From WQUF01 sp031549525 (GTDB taxonomy: Bacteria; Bacillota; Clostridia; Clostridiales; Clostridiaceae), in contig JAVBPQ010000090.1 of assembly GCA_031549525.1 (NCBI GenBank), forward strand, positions 1-28,362: DNA of 28,362 nt. Reading direction: 5' to 3'. This document shows positions 8,500 to 16,102 of this stretch, piece after piece; position 1 is the first letter of the stretch; each line of letters starts with the position of its first letter. The notes under the pieces are model-generated. The model was not told the DNA's origin. It was given only the letters and a program-made list of their open reading frames with translations, and made no database searches. The position numbers were made by a program, and so were the translations under genes.

Positions 8500-9372
8500 A
8501 TGAAAGACTTTGTTATAGTAACTGATTCTAGTTCGGATTTACTCGTCGATATTGTAAAAAAGTATAATATTGTAGTTATTGGATTGCCTTGCAATTTTAA
8601 AGGGGAAGAGATAAAAGAAGATTCAACGTATAGAGTGGATTTAAATGATTTTTATGAATCCATGAATAAAGGTGAGATGCCAAGAACTTCAATGGCAAAT
8701 CCTACAGATTTTATAAATGTTTTTGAGGATATTTTAAATAAAGGAAAAGACATAATTTATATAAGTTTATCTTCTGGATTAAGCAGTACATATAATAGCT
8801 CTTTAATTGCAAAAGAAAGTTTATTATCTACATATAAAGATGCAAAAATTGAAACCATAGATTCTCTCTCAGCTGCGGCAGCTCAAGGCCTGCTTGTATA
8901 TGAAGCTTGCAAGCTAAAAGAAAAAGGTGAATCTTTTGAAAAAGTAGTAAATTGGTTAAATGATAATGTTCAAAAGTTAAATTTATGGTTTATGGTGGAT
9001 AGCTTAGATCATTTAAAAAGAGGGGGCAGGATTTCATTATCTCAAGCTCTAATTGGAAATGTATTAAATATCAAGCCTATTTTAACAATAGATAGCAAAG
9101 GGAAACTTGTAGTTGTAGATAAGGTTCGAGGTAGAAAAAAAGGTATGAAAGCTCTGCTTGAAGTTTTGCAAAATAGATGTGATGACATCAATAATTCTGT
9201 CGTATGTATACTTCATGGAAACTGTGAAGAAGATTCTAAAAATTTAGAAGAAGAGATAAAAAAGCTTTCTCCACTTGAAACTCTAATAACTCCAGTAAGG
9301 ATAGTAATAGGGACCCATACAGGACCTGGAGCTCTTGCTATAGCATTTTTTGGAAATAATAGAAAAGGATAA
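8500..9372 (+). CDS. DegV family fatty-acid-binding protein
   Basis: The 290-residue protein has the DegV architecture: VTDSSSDL at residues 7-14 with ligand-contacting Ser/Thr, a PRTSMANP motif at about 60-67, the SGLSSTYNSS helix start near 92, the LDHLKRGGRIS motif near 168, and KPILTIDSKGKL. The family includes FakB, which binds a fatty acid and presents it to the kinase FakA for phosphorylation; FakA is not in this window. A strong AGGAGG lies 6 bases before the ATG. It stands 60 bases after the RNase Z gene with no clear terminator between them. Confidence 0.9.
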   Translation: MKDFVIVTDSSSDLLVDIVKKYNIVVIGLPCNFKGEEIKEDSTYRVDLNDFYESMNKGEMPRTSMANPTDFINVFEDILNKGKDIIYISLSSGLSSTYNSSLIAKESLLSTYKDAKIETIDSLSAAAAQGLLVYEACKLKEKGESFEKVVNWLNDNVQKLNLWFMVDSLDHLKRGGRISLSQALIGNVLNIKPILTIDSKGKLVVVDKVRGRKKGMKALLEVLQNRCDDINNSVVCILHGNCEEDSKNLEEEIKKLSPLETLITPVRIVIGTHTGPGALAIAFFGNNRKG

Positions 9373-9430
9373 AATATTTTAATTAACCTGTAATAAAAAT
9401 TAACTGCTCAAAATATATTTATGTATATCA

Positions 9431-9459
9431 TTGACACTTGAACAAGTGTTCTATATAAT
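9431..9459 (+). promoter_or_regulatory. Consensus sigma-A promoter with palindrome in the spacer
   Basis: TTGACA (9431-9436), a 17-base spacer and TATAAT (9454-9459) give a perfect consensus promoter. The spacer carries the perfect dyad ACACTTG-AA-CAAGTGT (9434-9449). It also contains the overlapping dyad GAACA-AG-TGTTC, which resembles the TGAACA-N2-TGTTCA core of ArsR/SmtB-family operators. A repressor bound here would block RNA polymerase. No regulator gene is adjacent. Confidence 0.75.
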
Positions 9460-9479
9460 TATATTATGAGGTGGAGAAA

Positions 9480-9740
9480 ATGAAAAGTGAATTTTATATA
9501 AAGGTGGATTTTGATAAACTAGGAGATATAAATTTAAAAGATATACCATTTACAAAAAAGAGCATATCTGAAAAAAATATATACGCAATTTGCGGAGGAC
9601 TCATAAAAAATAATTCTATGACCATAATATTTAAAATAAATAATATTGGAGAATTAGAAAACTTTAATTTAAATTATGAAAATAAATTTAGCAAGTATGA
9701 AATTACAACATATTCTCCAAGATTGCTTCCAAGTTTTTAA
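9480..9740 (+). CDS. Small protein of unknown function (86 aa)
   Basis: I do not recognise a family. The 86-residue product is soluble, rich in Asn, Ile, Lys and Asp, and has no signal peptide or membrane segment; the pattern looks like a small alpha/beta domain with strands around residues 3-10, 39-46 and 69-75. It contains one Cys (CGG near residue 38). The ATG at 9480 follows AGGTGGAG, which is better than the GTG at 9471 inside that site. A consensus promoter with a palindromic operator-like site lies 20 bases upstream, so the gene is likely strongly expressed when derepressed. It appears monocistronic, with a weak AT hairpin following. Confidence 0.65.
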   Translation: MKSEFYIKVDFDKLGDINLKDIPFTKKSISEKNIYAICGGLIKNNSMTIIFKINNIGELENFNLNYENKFSKYEITTYSPRLLPSF

Positions 9741-9781
9741 CTACATTTAAAAATTCATTTTATTAAGTCATAAAACATTTT

Positions 9782-9800
9782 CTAAAAATAAATTTTTTAG
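9782..9800 (+). terminator. Possible weak AT-rich terminator
   Basis: CTAAAAA (9782-9788) pairs with TTTTTAG (9794-9800) across a 5-base loop, downstream of the 86-residue gene. The stem is almost all A-T and the following T run is interrupted, so this is a weak call. Confidence 0.3.
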
Positions 9801-9881
9801 TAATTGTTTTCATGCCTTTTCATATTATCTGTTATTGATTAAAATAATATTAACTCAACCAAAAACTTGTTGGAGGATAAT

Positions 9882-10370
9882 ATGGATTTAGAAAAAATAT
9901 TTTTTCTACAAACTCAACTTGATAAAGCAATTTTGGAGAATCATAATCTTGACCATAAAAATTTATTTCCTAAAAAGATTATTTCTTTGATTGTTGAACT
10001 CAGTGAACTTGCAAATGCTACAAGATGTTTTAAATATTGGAGCTTGAAACCACCTTCTTCAAAAGAAATAATATTAGAAGAATTCGTTGATAGTCTGCAT
10101 TTTGTTATAAGTTTGGGGATAGAAATTAACTTTATTGATTTTAAAAAAATACAATATAAAAATAATGAATCTCCATTATATGAGCAATTATTAAGTTTAT
10201 ATATTGATATTAATGATTTTTTAGCTTGCCGAAATGAAGAAAATTTTATTAGCATATTCAATGATTTGATGGGTATGGGTTTAGCTATGGGTTTTCTTGA
10301 AGAAGAAATATTTAATGCTTATTTAAAAAAGAATGAAATTAACCTTTTAAGGCAAGCAGATGGATATTGA
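9882..10370 (+). CDS. All-alpha dimeric dUTPase-family (dUTPase_2) nucleotide pyrophosphatase
   Basis: This 162-residue helical protein has the MazG-superfamily metal site of the dimeric dUTPase_2 family: an E-x-x-E pattern in IVELSELANATRCFKYWS (about residues 43-60), a second acidic pair in EEFVDSLHFVISLGIEI (about 73-90), and the closing substrate-contact segment YLKKNEINLLRQADGY at the C-terminus. Family members hydrolyse dUTP (and dUDP) to dUMP, keeping uracil out of DNA and feeding thymidylate synthase; thyA lies 10 kb further on. The ATG at 9882 is chosen because GGAGG is 8 bases upstream; the TTG at 9867 overlaps that site. Such enzymes also occur on phages, but no phage neighbours are seen. 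Confidence 0.8.
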   Translation: MDLEKIFFLQTQLDKAILENHNLDHKNLFPKKIISLIVELSELANATRCFKYWSLKPPSSKEIILEEFVDSLHFVISLGIEINFIDFKKIQYKNNESPLYEQLLSLYIDINDFLACRNEENFISIFNDLMGMGLAMGFLEEEIFNAYLKKNEINLLRQADGY

Positions 10371-10406
10371 TAGTAATTTACCAATATTTATAATTAAAAC
10401 ATATAT

Positions 10407-10991
10407 TTATTCATAGATCATAGCAGCTTTACTTACTTTAAAATATTTTTTGTCTTTAAGCGTGTATAGCATCATTTTTGTTATAATACCTTCTTTTGAA
10501 ATTGTATCATATACATATTCTTTCTTAAAGTAATTTTTTTCTAGAATCTTTGCTGATTTATCATTATCAAATTGTAGATCAGCAATGATTCTTTTTAATT
10601 TTATATTATTAAATGCAAATTTAATAACCTCTTCCATTGCCTCTTGCATAAATCCATTTCCTTGAAATTCTGATAAAAGATCATAGCCAATTTGAGCATA
10701 TTTAAAATCATCAGAAAACTTCCAAAGGCATATTGTACCTAAAAAACTATTATCTTCAATTTTTATTAAAGACCACACCATATATTTATTTTCTCTTATC
10801 CCCTTCTCTATTTTGTTTATGTATTCAATAGCCTGTTCGACTTTTTCATATTTTTTTATTGTAGTATACCTTATTATCTGTTCATTTGAGTGAAGATTAA
10901 AAATTCCATTTACGTCATTTTGAGATAATTTTCTTAAAATTAACCTATTAGTCCTTAATAAAGGAAATAAATTGAAATTAAACGTTACCAT
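10407..10991 (-). CDS. GNAT acetyltransferase, RimJ/RimL type
   Basis: This 194-residue protein starts with the RimJ/L signature LRTNRLILRKLSQNDVNGIF (residues 12-31). It has the central beta-4 GYDLLSEFQGNGFMQEAM, where QGNGF-x-x-EA is the acetyl-CoA pyrophosphate loop, and the later KRIIADLQFDNDKSAKILEKNYF helix-strand. The family N-acetylates N-terminal or side-chain amines of ribosomal proteins, antibiotics or metabolites; the substrate cannot be read here. An AGGGG site precedes the ATG. The gene is convergent with the dUTPase gene across 36 bases and divergent from yedF. Confidence 0.85.
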   Translation of the reverse strand: MVTFNFNLFPLLRTNRLILRKLSQNDVNGIFNLHSNEQIIRYTTIKKYEKVEQAIEYINKIEKGIRENKYMVWSLIKIEDNSFLGTICLWKFSDDFKYAQIGYDLLSEFQGNGFMQEAMEEVIKFAFNNIKLKRIIADLQFDNDKSAKILEKNYFKKEYVYDTISKEGIITKMMLYTLKDKKYFKVSKAAMIYE

Positions 10992-11223
10992 TAGAAATCC
11001 CCTATAATAAAAAAGTTAATTATATTATACTAATTTATAAATAAAATTCAACTTCAAAGTATATTTTAATAGGGAATTTTAAAATAAAAAATATATACAT
11101 CCATATATAATAAAAAATTATATATATTACCTAATTTATAATATAAACAAATATTATAAATTTTTATTTTACGACAATGCTATACTATATTCAATAAAAA
11201 AATAAAGGAGAAAAAATTACTAT

Positions 11224-11793
11224 ATGGAAATTAATTGCAAGGGGCTCTTATGCCCACAACCTGTTATAAATACTAAAAAATATTTTGATTCCATAGAAAA
11301 AGGGAGAGCTGTTATAATAGTAGATAATGAGGTTGCTAAACAAAACATCATTAAATTTGCAAAAGGCAGCGGTTATGATTATGTTTTAATAGATAAAAAG
11401 GATGAGTATAGAATTGAAATAATAAAATCAAATGAAAATATTAAGCTTCAGGATAAAGCAGAGCTTTCAATATTAGTAAGCACGGACATTTTAGGAAAAG
11501 GTTCAGAAGAATTAGGCAAAATTTTGATGAAGAGCTATTTTTATGCACTTTCTGAAAGCGACAATATACCAAAAAATTTAATATTTATAAATAGTGGAGT
11601 AAAGCTTACAACAGAAGGTTCAGAAGTTATAGATAATCTCAATATATTGAAGGAAAAGGGAGTAGAGATAGCAAGCTGTGGCACATGCTTAGATTTTTAT
11701 GGTTTAAAAGATAAGCTTTTAATTGGTGAAATATCTAATATGTACAATATAATTGAAAAAATGAACGCATCAACAAACACAATTACCTTATAA
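11224..11793 (+). CDS. yedF: Selenium metabolism protein YedF (TusA-like plus DsrE-like domains)
   Basis: The N-terminal 70 residues are a TusA/SirA domain with the sulfur-carrier motif CPQP (Cys10). Residues about 80-189 are a DsrE-like domain with the characteristic SCGTCLDFYGLKDKL (Cys150 and Cys153). This two-domain form of about 190-200 residues is the family named selenium metabolism protein YedF, which co-occurs with SelD and selenium use, and it may carry or deliver selenium or sulfur. It is the first gene of a likely operon with the S8-like gene (46 bases later) and the HesB-like selenoprotein gene. The start codon is fixed by the short lead to Cys10, although AAGGAG is unusually far (about 13 bases) from the ATG. 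Confidence 0.9.
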   Translation: MEINCKGLLCPQPVINTKKYFDSIEKGRAVIIVDNEVAKQNIIKFAKGSGYDYVLIDKKDEYRIEIIKSNENIKLQDKAELSILVSTDILGKGSEELGKILMKSYFYALSESDNIPKNLIFINSGVKLTTEGSEVIDNLNILKEKGVEIASCGTCLDFYGLKDKLLIGEISNMYNIIEKMNASTNTITL

Positions 11794-11839
11794 AGTAAAT
11801 ACTATATACTGATAGCGATATAAGGGGTTATTAAACTCT

Positions 11840-13021
11840 ATGATCTTTAACAAAAAATTAAGCAGTGATTTACACTTTGCAATAGATAGTGGGATGACAA
11901 CTTTAGAAAGAGTCGTTGTACATTATAAATTTGAACCAAAACCAATACTGGATAAGATACAAAAAAGCAGAATCAAAATATTGTACTTTTTTCCAAATAT
12001 AAATTTGATTTGTATAAAGGCAGATTCAAAGATAATTAATACACTCATTGAATATCCACAAATTGATTATGTTTTTTTTGACGAAATTGGCGAGATCAGT
12101 CCACTTTTTTCAGTGGATTCCGGTAAAAATTGTAAGTATATTAAAAGCAATTTAACTGGTAAAAATATCAGCGTAGGTATTGTGAGTACAGGCCTACATC
12201 CTCATGATGACATCGTTAAGCCTATAAATAAGATTCATTACTTCTTAGATTTAATCAATAATTATAGTTTTCCTTATGATGATAATGGTCATGGAAGCTT
12301 TTTATCAGGTATCATTTCATCATCAGGATATTCTTCAGAAAAAGCTGCAAGAGGTGTTGCACCTGATTCAAATATATGCATGGTAAAGGCCTTTAATTCT
12401 ATGGGCAAGGGTTATTTTTCTACTGTCTTATGGGGAATGGTTAAATTGCTTTCTTTATCTAGCGATTATAATATGAAAATAGTGTTATTACCATTTGAAT
12501 TTAAATCTATAAATCCAATTATTTGGAAATCATTTGAAATTATCATAGATAAATTAAATAAAAAAAATGTCATTGTTATTTCTCCGCAAAGTACAATTAA
12601 TGGTACTGTATCGTTACCTTCTTCTATTGAGAGATGTATTTGCATAGGGTCAATAAATCATAACGTTTTAAAAAATTCAATTAAGGGTTTTAAAAAGCCA
12701 TATATAAAACCTGACTTTTATTTAAATGGTGAGAATTATATTTCTTTTTGCACAAATGAGTTTTTTATACCAGAAAAGAATGGGAGCAAGATATATCCTA
12801 AAAAGATAAAAGAAAAATATAGATGTTTTGCAGGAAATAGTTGTGCTGCAGCATATGCCTGTGGTCTTATTGCAAATTTAAAGCAAGAATATCCTGAGTT
12901 TGATTTTAATGATATCCATGGGCTTTTGAGGATAAATTCTGATAAAATAGAATCACCTATAAAATATGGCTATGGTATAATAACTAATATAAATATGAGA
13001 AAAATAGGAGCTAAGGAGTAG
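11840..13021 (+). CDS. Subtilisin-like (S8) family protein with degenerate catalytic site
   Basis: The 393-residue protein has an I9-like prodomain (about 15-85) and an S8 fold (about 105-385). The His motif NGHGSFLSG (His151) and Ser motif AGNSCAAAYACG (Ser334) are present. The Asp motif, normally DTG, reads VGIVSTGLH with Ser116 in place of the catalytic Asp. The oxyanion-hole region, normally AAGN, reads VISPQST (about 246-252) without the Asn. It is therefore probably a pseudoprotease or a strongly altered enzyme. There is no signal peptide or membrane segment, so it acts inside the cell or the spore. It sits between yedF and the selenoprotein gene and is followed by a convergent SleC-like gene. 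The ribosome binding site (AAGGGG) is weak and about 13 bases away. Confidence 0.8.
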   Translation: MIFNKKLSSDLHFAIDSGMTTLERVVVHYKFEPKPILDKIQKSRIKILYFFPNINLICIKADSKIINTLIEYPQIDYVFFDEIGEISPLFSVDSGKNCKYIKSNLTGKNISVGIVSTGLHPHDDIVKPINKIHYFLDLINNYSFPYDDNGHGSFLSGIISSSGYSSEKAARGVAPDSNICMVKAFNSMGKGYFSTVLWGMVKLLSLSSDYNMKIVLLPFEFKSINPIIWKSFEIIIDKLNKKNVIVISPQSTINGTVSLPSSIERCICIGSINHNVLKNSIKGFKKPYIKPDFYLNGENYISFCTNEFFIPEKNGSKIYPKKIKEKYRCFAGNSCAAAYACGLIANLKQEYPEFDFNDIHGLLRINSDKIESPIKYGYGIITNINMRKIGAKE

Positions 13022-13041
13022 CATTATAGGGGGAAGATGAT

Positions 13042-13329
13042 TTGATTTTAAAAATAGATGATAATGCCTTAAATCATTTAAGGGAAACTTCAAATGAAAG
13101 TGACAAACCAGTTTTAAGATTATTTATTAAGAATTTCACCTGAAGTGGACCTATTTTAGGGATAGTTCCGGATGAACTAAAAGAAGATGATAAAGAATTT
13201 TCTGTAAAAGATTTGCATTTTGCCGTTGAACCTGATATAGAGTATCTATTTAACAATGCAGCCATTGAATATAAAAAAGGAGTCTTTGGAGGAAAATTTG
13301 AGATAATAGTTGATAAGATTGAAATTTAA
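13042..13329 (+). CDS. HesB/IscA-like selenoprotein with in-frame UGA (selenocysteine 34)
   Basis: Translation from the TTG at 13042, with AGGGGGAAG 7 bases upstream, runs 33 codons to TGA at 13141-13143. It continues in frame for 61 more codons to TAA at 13327, giving 95 residues if the UGA is selenocysteine. The product aligns with the HesB/IscA A-type Fe-S carrier fold: N-terminal DDNALNHLRE helix, VLRLFIKNFT strand, then U34-SGP where IscA has its first conserved Cys (GCSG), and NNAAIEYKKGVFGGKFEII near the end. The C-terminal CxC of IscA is missing and the protein has no Cys at all. A selenium-containing HesB-related family is known. Upstream yedF, a downstream SECIS-like hairpin and a nearby selenium-type cysteine desulfurase support this reading. 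Ordinary gene calling drops the gene because of the UGA. Confidence 0.88.
13163..13179 (+). promoter_or_regulatory. Candidate bacterial SECIS element
   Basis: TAGTTC (13163-13168) pairs perfectly with GAACTA (13174-13179) around the 5-base loop CGGAT. The loop has G at its second and third positions and begins 25 bases after the UGA. Bacterial SECIS elements are short hairpins immediately 3' of UGA with a G at the start of the apical loop, so both criteria are met. An extra TTT (13155-13157)/AAA (13180-13182) pairing could extend the stem across a bulge. A competing hairpin, GGACCTAT (13147-13154) with ATAGTTCC (13162-13169), is possible. Confidence 0.6.
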
Positions 13330-13338
13330 AAAATAAAT

Positions 13339-13374
13339 AAAACTGCGTAGATTCTATGATCTAGGCAGTTTTTT
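13339..13374. terminator. Bidirectional terminator between the selenoprotein and sleC-like genes
   Basis: AAAACTGC (13339-13346) pairs with GCAGTTTT (13365-13372), and inside it TAGAT (13348-13352) pairs with ATCTA (13359-13363) around a 6-base loop. The 3' side continues into TTTTTT, and the 5' side is A-rich, giving T on the opposite strand. It lies between two convergent stop codons. Confidence 0.88.
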
Positions 13375-13386
13375 GTTTATAATTTT

Positions 13387-14769
13387 CTAGTCTTCATCAT
13401 TATAAGTTGCTGTAGGGATAGAACTTCTTAAGGATGAAATTGTAGGTGGAATAAATTTTTTCTCCTTAAATATATTGTTTCTTGATAATGTGTTATAACT
13501 TAATTCATCAAGCTTAGTTATAAAAGGATCGTATCTTAATTCTGCAAGTTTAGCTACAGCAGTATATATTTTTGATATTCTATACCATGTTTGAAGTCCG
13601 ACAATACCATCAGGGGTTAGACCAAACACTTGCTGGAATGTTTTAACAGATTTTTCGGTTGCAGGACCAAATTGACCATCTACAGCAAGCTTTGGAATTA
13701 AAGGATAAGCTTGTGAAATTCTATTAAGCTGTTCTTGTATTGTACGAACACTTTGTCCGCTAGATCCTCGTCTTAAAGGTCTTCCTGGGTAAGATTCAGG
13801 TACACCGCCTACTTTTTTAGCAGAATCGAGCACAAGATTATTACCATAATAATATTTTAGTATTTCCATAGGTGTCTTTCCTAAATCTGCTTGAGCTTTG
13901 CTTCCCCATTGAGAAAGCCAGCCTGGGCATGTTACGTTATTACCATCGCAATATTGTGTAAGTAGAGGTTGGTTTGAGCCTGGTCTTTTAACATAATTTG
14001 TGAATAGTTCATCTACAAGATTGTTCACATTTCTGTAAATATTCCTTCCATATACAAAATATTGATCATAGGCAGTGCTGTTTGTAATCTGAAAATCTTT
14101 TCCCTTACTCCTATACCATTCAGTGTAGATTCTATTCATAGTAAATGATAATATGCATAAAATATTTGCTCTTAACGCATTTTCAGGCCATGTAGCATAT
14201 ATTTCTGAACATACTACATTCTTAATATAATCAGCAAATCTTACTTTATAATTTGTTGCAGTTGAATCAGGGGTTCCAGCATGAACTACTATAAATTCAG
14301 GTACAACAGGCTCAGGCAATACAACAAAACCTGGTCGTGATTCCAAAGGTTTCATGGGATCTTCAGGGATTTTATTTGGAAGATCGCTGTTTAATCTTAC
14401 ACCAGTAATCTCGATTATTATAACATCATTTTGCCTAAAATTTGAAGAAGGATATAATTCCACAGCTTGTATAGATTCTTCATCAGCTAAAATTTGGGTT
14501 CCAAGAATATTTACTGGTGTATACCCTGATGCTTCTATGGTAATATTTGCTGTGCTGTAAGGTGCATTGCCAGTTGGTTGTAAAGATTCTTCCTTTGGAG
14601 GTGCTGCAAGTTCTATAGATTCGGTTCTGCCAATATTATTTGTTACAAATTGTATTGGACTTAAAGGGTTTCCGACAGGAGAAAGCGGAGTAATTGTAAC
14701 CCTTGCATCAGGAAAAGGAATAAGTGTATTTTGATTATATGTTTCTATTGTCAATAAGCCTTTAGCCAT
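13387..14769 (-). CDS. sleC: SleC-like spore cortex-lytic enzyme (SpoIID-type domain plus peptidoglycan-binding domain)
   Basis: The 460-residue protein has three parts. Residues 1-155 are a beta-rich pre/pro region beginning MAKGLLTIETYNQNT. Residues about 160-315 are a SpoIID/lytic transglycosylase-like domain: YIKNVVCSEIYATWPENALRA, with Glu189 at the SpoIID catalytic Glu position, and a PGWLSQWGSKAQA stretch. Residues about 335-398 are a PG_binding_1 domain (RRGSSGQSVRTIQEQL, VDGQFGPATEKSV, LTPDGIVGLQTW). This order and size match SleC of Clostridium, made as a proenzyme in the spore and cleaved by Csp proteases at germination. The VVHAG at about 161-165 resembles the start of mature SleC as I recall it. 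GGGAGGAA precedes the ATG. The csp genes are not adjacent, although the degenerate subtilisin-like gene lies just 3' on the other strand. Confidence 0.8.
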   Translation of the reverse strand: MAKGLLTIETYNQNTLIPFPDARVTITPLSPVGNPLSPIQFVTNNIGRTESIELAAPPKEESLQPTGNAPYSTANITIEASGYTPVNILGTQILADEESIQAVELYPSSNFRQNDVIIIEITGVRLNSDLPNKIPEDPMKPLESRPGFVVLPEPVVPEFIVVHAGTPDSTATNYKVRFADYIKNVVCSEIYATWPENALRANILCILSFTMNRIYTEWYRSKGKDFQITNSTAYDQYFVYGRNIYRNVNNLVDELFTNYVKRPGSNQPLLTQYCDGNNVTCPGWLSQWGSKAQADLGKTPMEILKYYYGNNLVLDSAKKVGGVPESYPGRPLRRGSSGQSVRTIQEQLNRISQAYPLIPKLAVDGQFGPATEKSVKTFQQVFGLTPDGIVGLQTWYRISKIYTAVAKLAELRYDPFITKLDELSYNTLSRNNIFKEKKFIPPTISSLRSSIPTATYNDED

Positions 14770-14940
14770 AAATTCCTCCCATATTTTACTTATATAAGAT
14801 TATATTCTAAAGATAAACTAAATATTATTAAACTATTAAATCTTAGAACAAAAAACTAACATCCATTATTAAGGTTAAAAATTTAAAATGATTAGCCATT
14901 TACCTTAAAGTCTTATATGATATAATTAAATGGGTGATAA

Positions 14941-16095
14941 ATGATGGAAAATATTTATTTAGATAATGCTGCAACTTCATTTCCTAAAGCTCCTGGGCTT
15001 GGAAAGTTTATTTCAAGTTATATAGATAATTTTGGCGTAAATATAAATAGAGGTATTTCTGCATTATCATATGAGGCTGAAAATATAGTTTATAATACAC
15101 GGGAGAAACTTTGCCGCTTTTTTAATTTTGATGATCCTTCACATGTTGTTTTTACTAAAAATATCACTGAAAGTTTGAATATGTTAATGCTTGGATTATT
15201 AAAAGAAGATGATCATGTAATAGTATCTTCAATGGAACATAATGCTGTTGTAAGGCCGCTTACTTTTTTATCCCAAGCTAATATTAAATATTCTAAGATA
15301 CAATGCACTAAAGAAGGATTTATGAACCCAGAGGATATTTTAAAATTAATAAGAAAAAATACTAAAGCAATTTTTATAACTCATTCTTCAAATGTGTCTG
15401 GAAATATATTTCCCATGAAGAGGATTGGGGAGATATGCAAACAAAATAAGCTGTATTTTATAATAGATACGGCACAAACTGCAGGATTTATTAAAATAGA
15501 TATTAAAGAACTAAATGCTGATGCTATTGCTTTTACAGGACATAAGGGATTGCTTGGACCTCAAGGCATTGGCGGATTTATAATACAGAGTGATTTAAAT
15601 GATAATGTAAAACCTATGATCTATGGGGGAACAGGAAGTTTTTCTCATCTTGAATATCAACCTAGCACAATGCCAGATAAATTTGAAAGCGGAACTTTAA
15701 ACATTCCAGGTATTGCAGGTTTAAATTTTAGTTTAGATTATATAAATAAGATTGGTTTAGATTATATCAAGGATAAAGAAATTTATTTAACTGGTATATT
15801 TATAGAGGGCTTAAAGAATATTAATAATATTGATATTGTAGGATCTTTAAGTACAGAAGATAGATGCCCTGTCATATCAATATATACAGATAAAAGGGAT
15901 ATATCTGAAATTTCCTATATATTAAGTTCAAAACAAGGTATTTCAACGAGGGTAGGATTGCATTGCTCTCCATGGTCTCATATGACCTTAGAAACTTTTC
16001 CCTACGGTACAATAAGATTTAGCATAGGTCATGCAAATACAAAGGAGCAAATTGACTATGCATTATTATCATTAAATAAACTGGTTAATCAATAG
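14941..16095 (+). CDS. Cysteine desulfurase family protein (class V aminotransferase, selenium-associated type)
   Basis: This 384-residue PLP enzyme has YLDNAATSFPKAP at the N-terminus, the cofactor Lys in FTGHKGLLGPQGIGG, and the mobile-loop Cys in RVGLHCSPWSH. It ends with GTIRFSIGHANTKEQID. The SFPKAP start and GLHCSPxxH loop are typical of the subfamily, exemplified by Enterococcus EF2568, that occurs with SelD and YedF. It may therefore release sulfur or selenium from cysteine or selenocysteine for the selenium pathway, rather than feed Fe-S assembly. The ATG at 14941 and the one at 14944 are both possible after GGGTGAT. A candidate -10 (TATAAT, 14921-14926) lies very close upstream. The corA-like gene follows after 7 bases. 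Confidence 0.87.
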   Translation: MMENIYLDNAATSFPKAPGLGKFISSYIDNFGVNINRGISALSYEAENIVYNTREKLCRFFNFDDPSHVVFTKNITESLNMLMLGLLKEDDHVIVSSMEHNAVVRPLTFLSQANIKYSKIQCTKEGFMNPEDILKLIRKNTKAIFITHSSNVSGNIFPMKRIGEICKQNKLYFIIDTAQTAGFIKIDIKELNADAIAFTGHKGLLGPQGIGGFIIQSDLNDNVKPMIYGGTGSFSHLEYQPSTMPDKFESGTLNIPGIAGLNFSLDYINKIGLDYIKDKEIYLTGIFIEGLKNINNIDIVGSLSTEDRCPVISIYTDKRDISEISYILSSKQGISTRVGLHCSPWSHMTLETFPYGTIRFSIGHANTKEQIDYALLSLNKLVNQ

Positions 16096-16102
16096 GTGAG
16101 AT

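Noticed and set aside
10992..11223. Defined promoter for yedF
   Set aside because: TATACT at 11181-11186 resembles a -10, but no acceptable -35 lies 16-18 bases upstream.
13042..13329. HesB-like region as a pseudogene with a nonsense mutation
   Set aside because: The only stop is a UGA at the conserved Cys position, the frame is otherwise intact, and the neighbours are selenium genes with a SECIS-like hairpin downstream.
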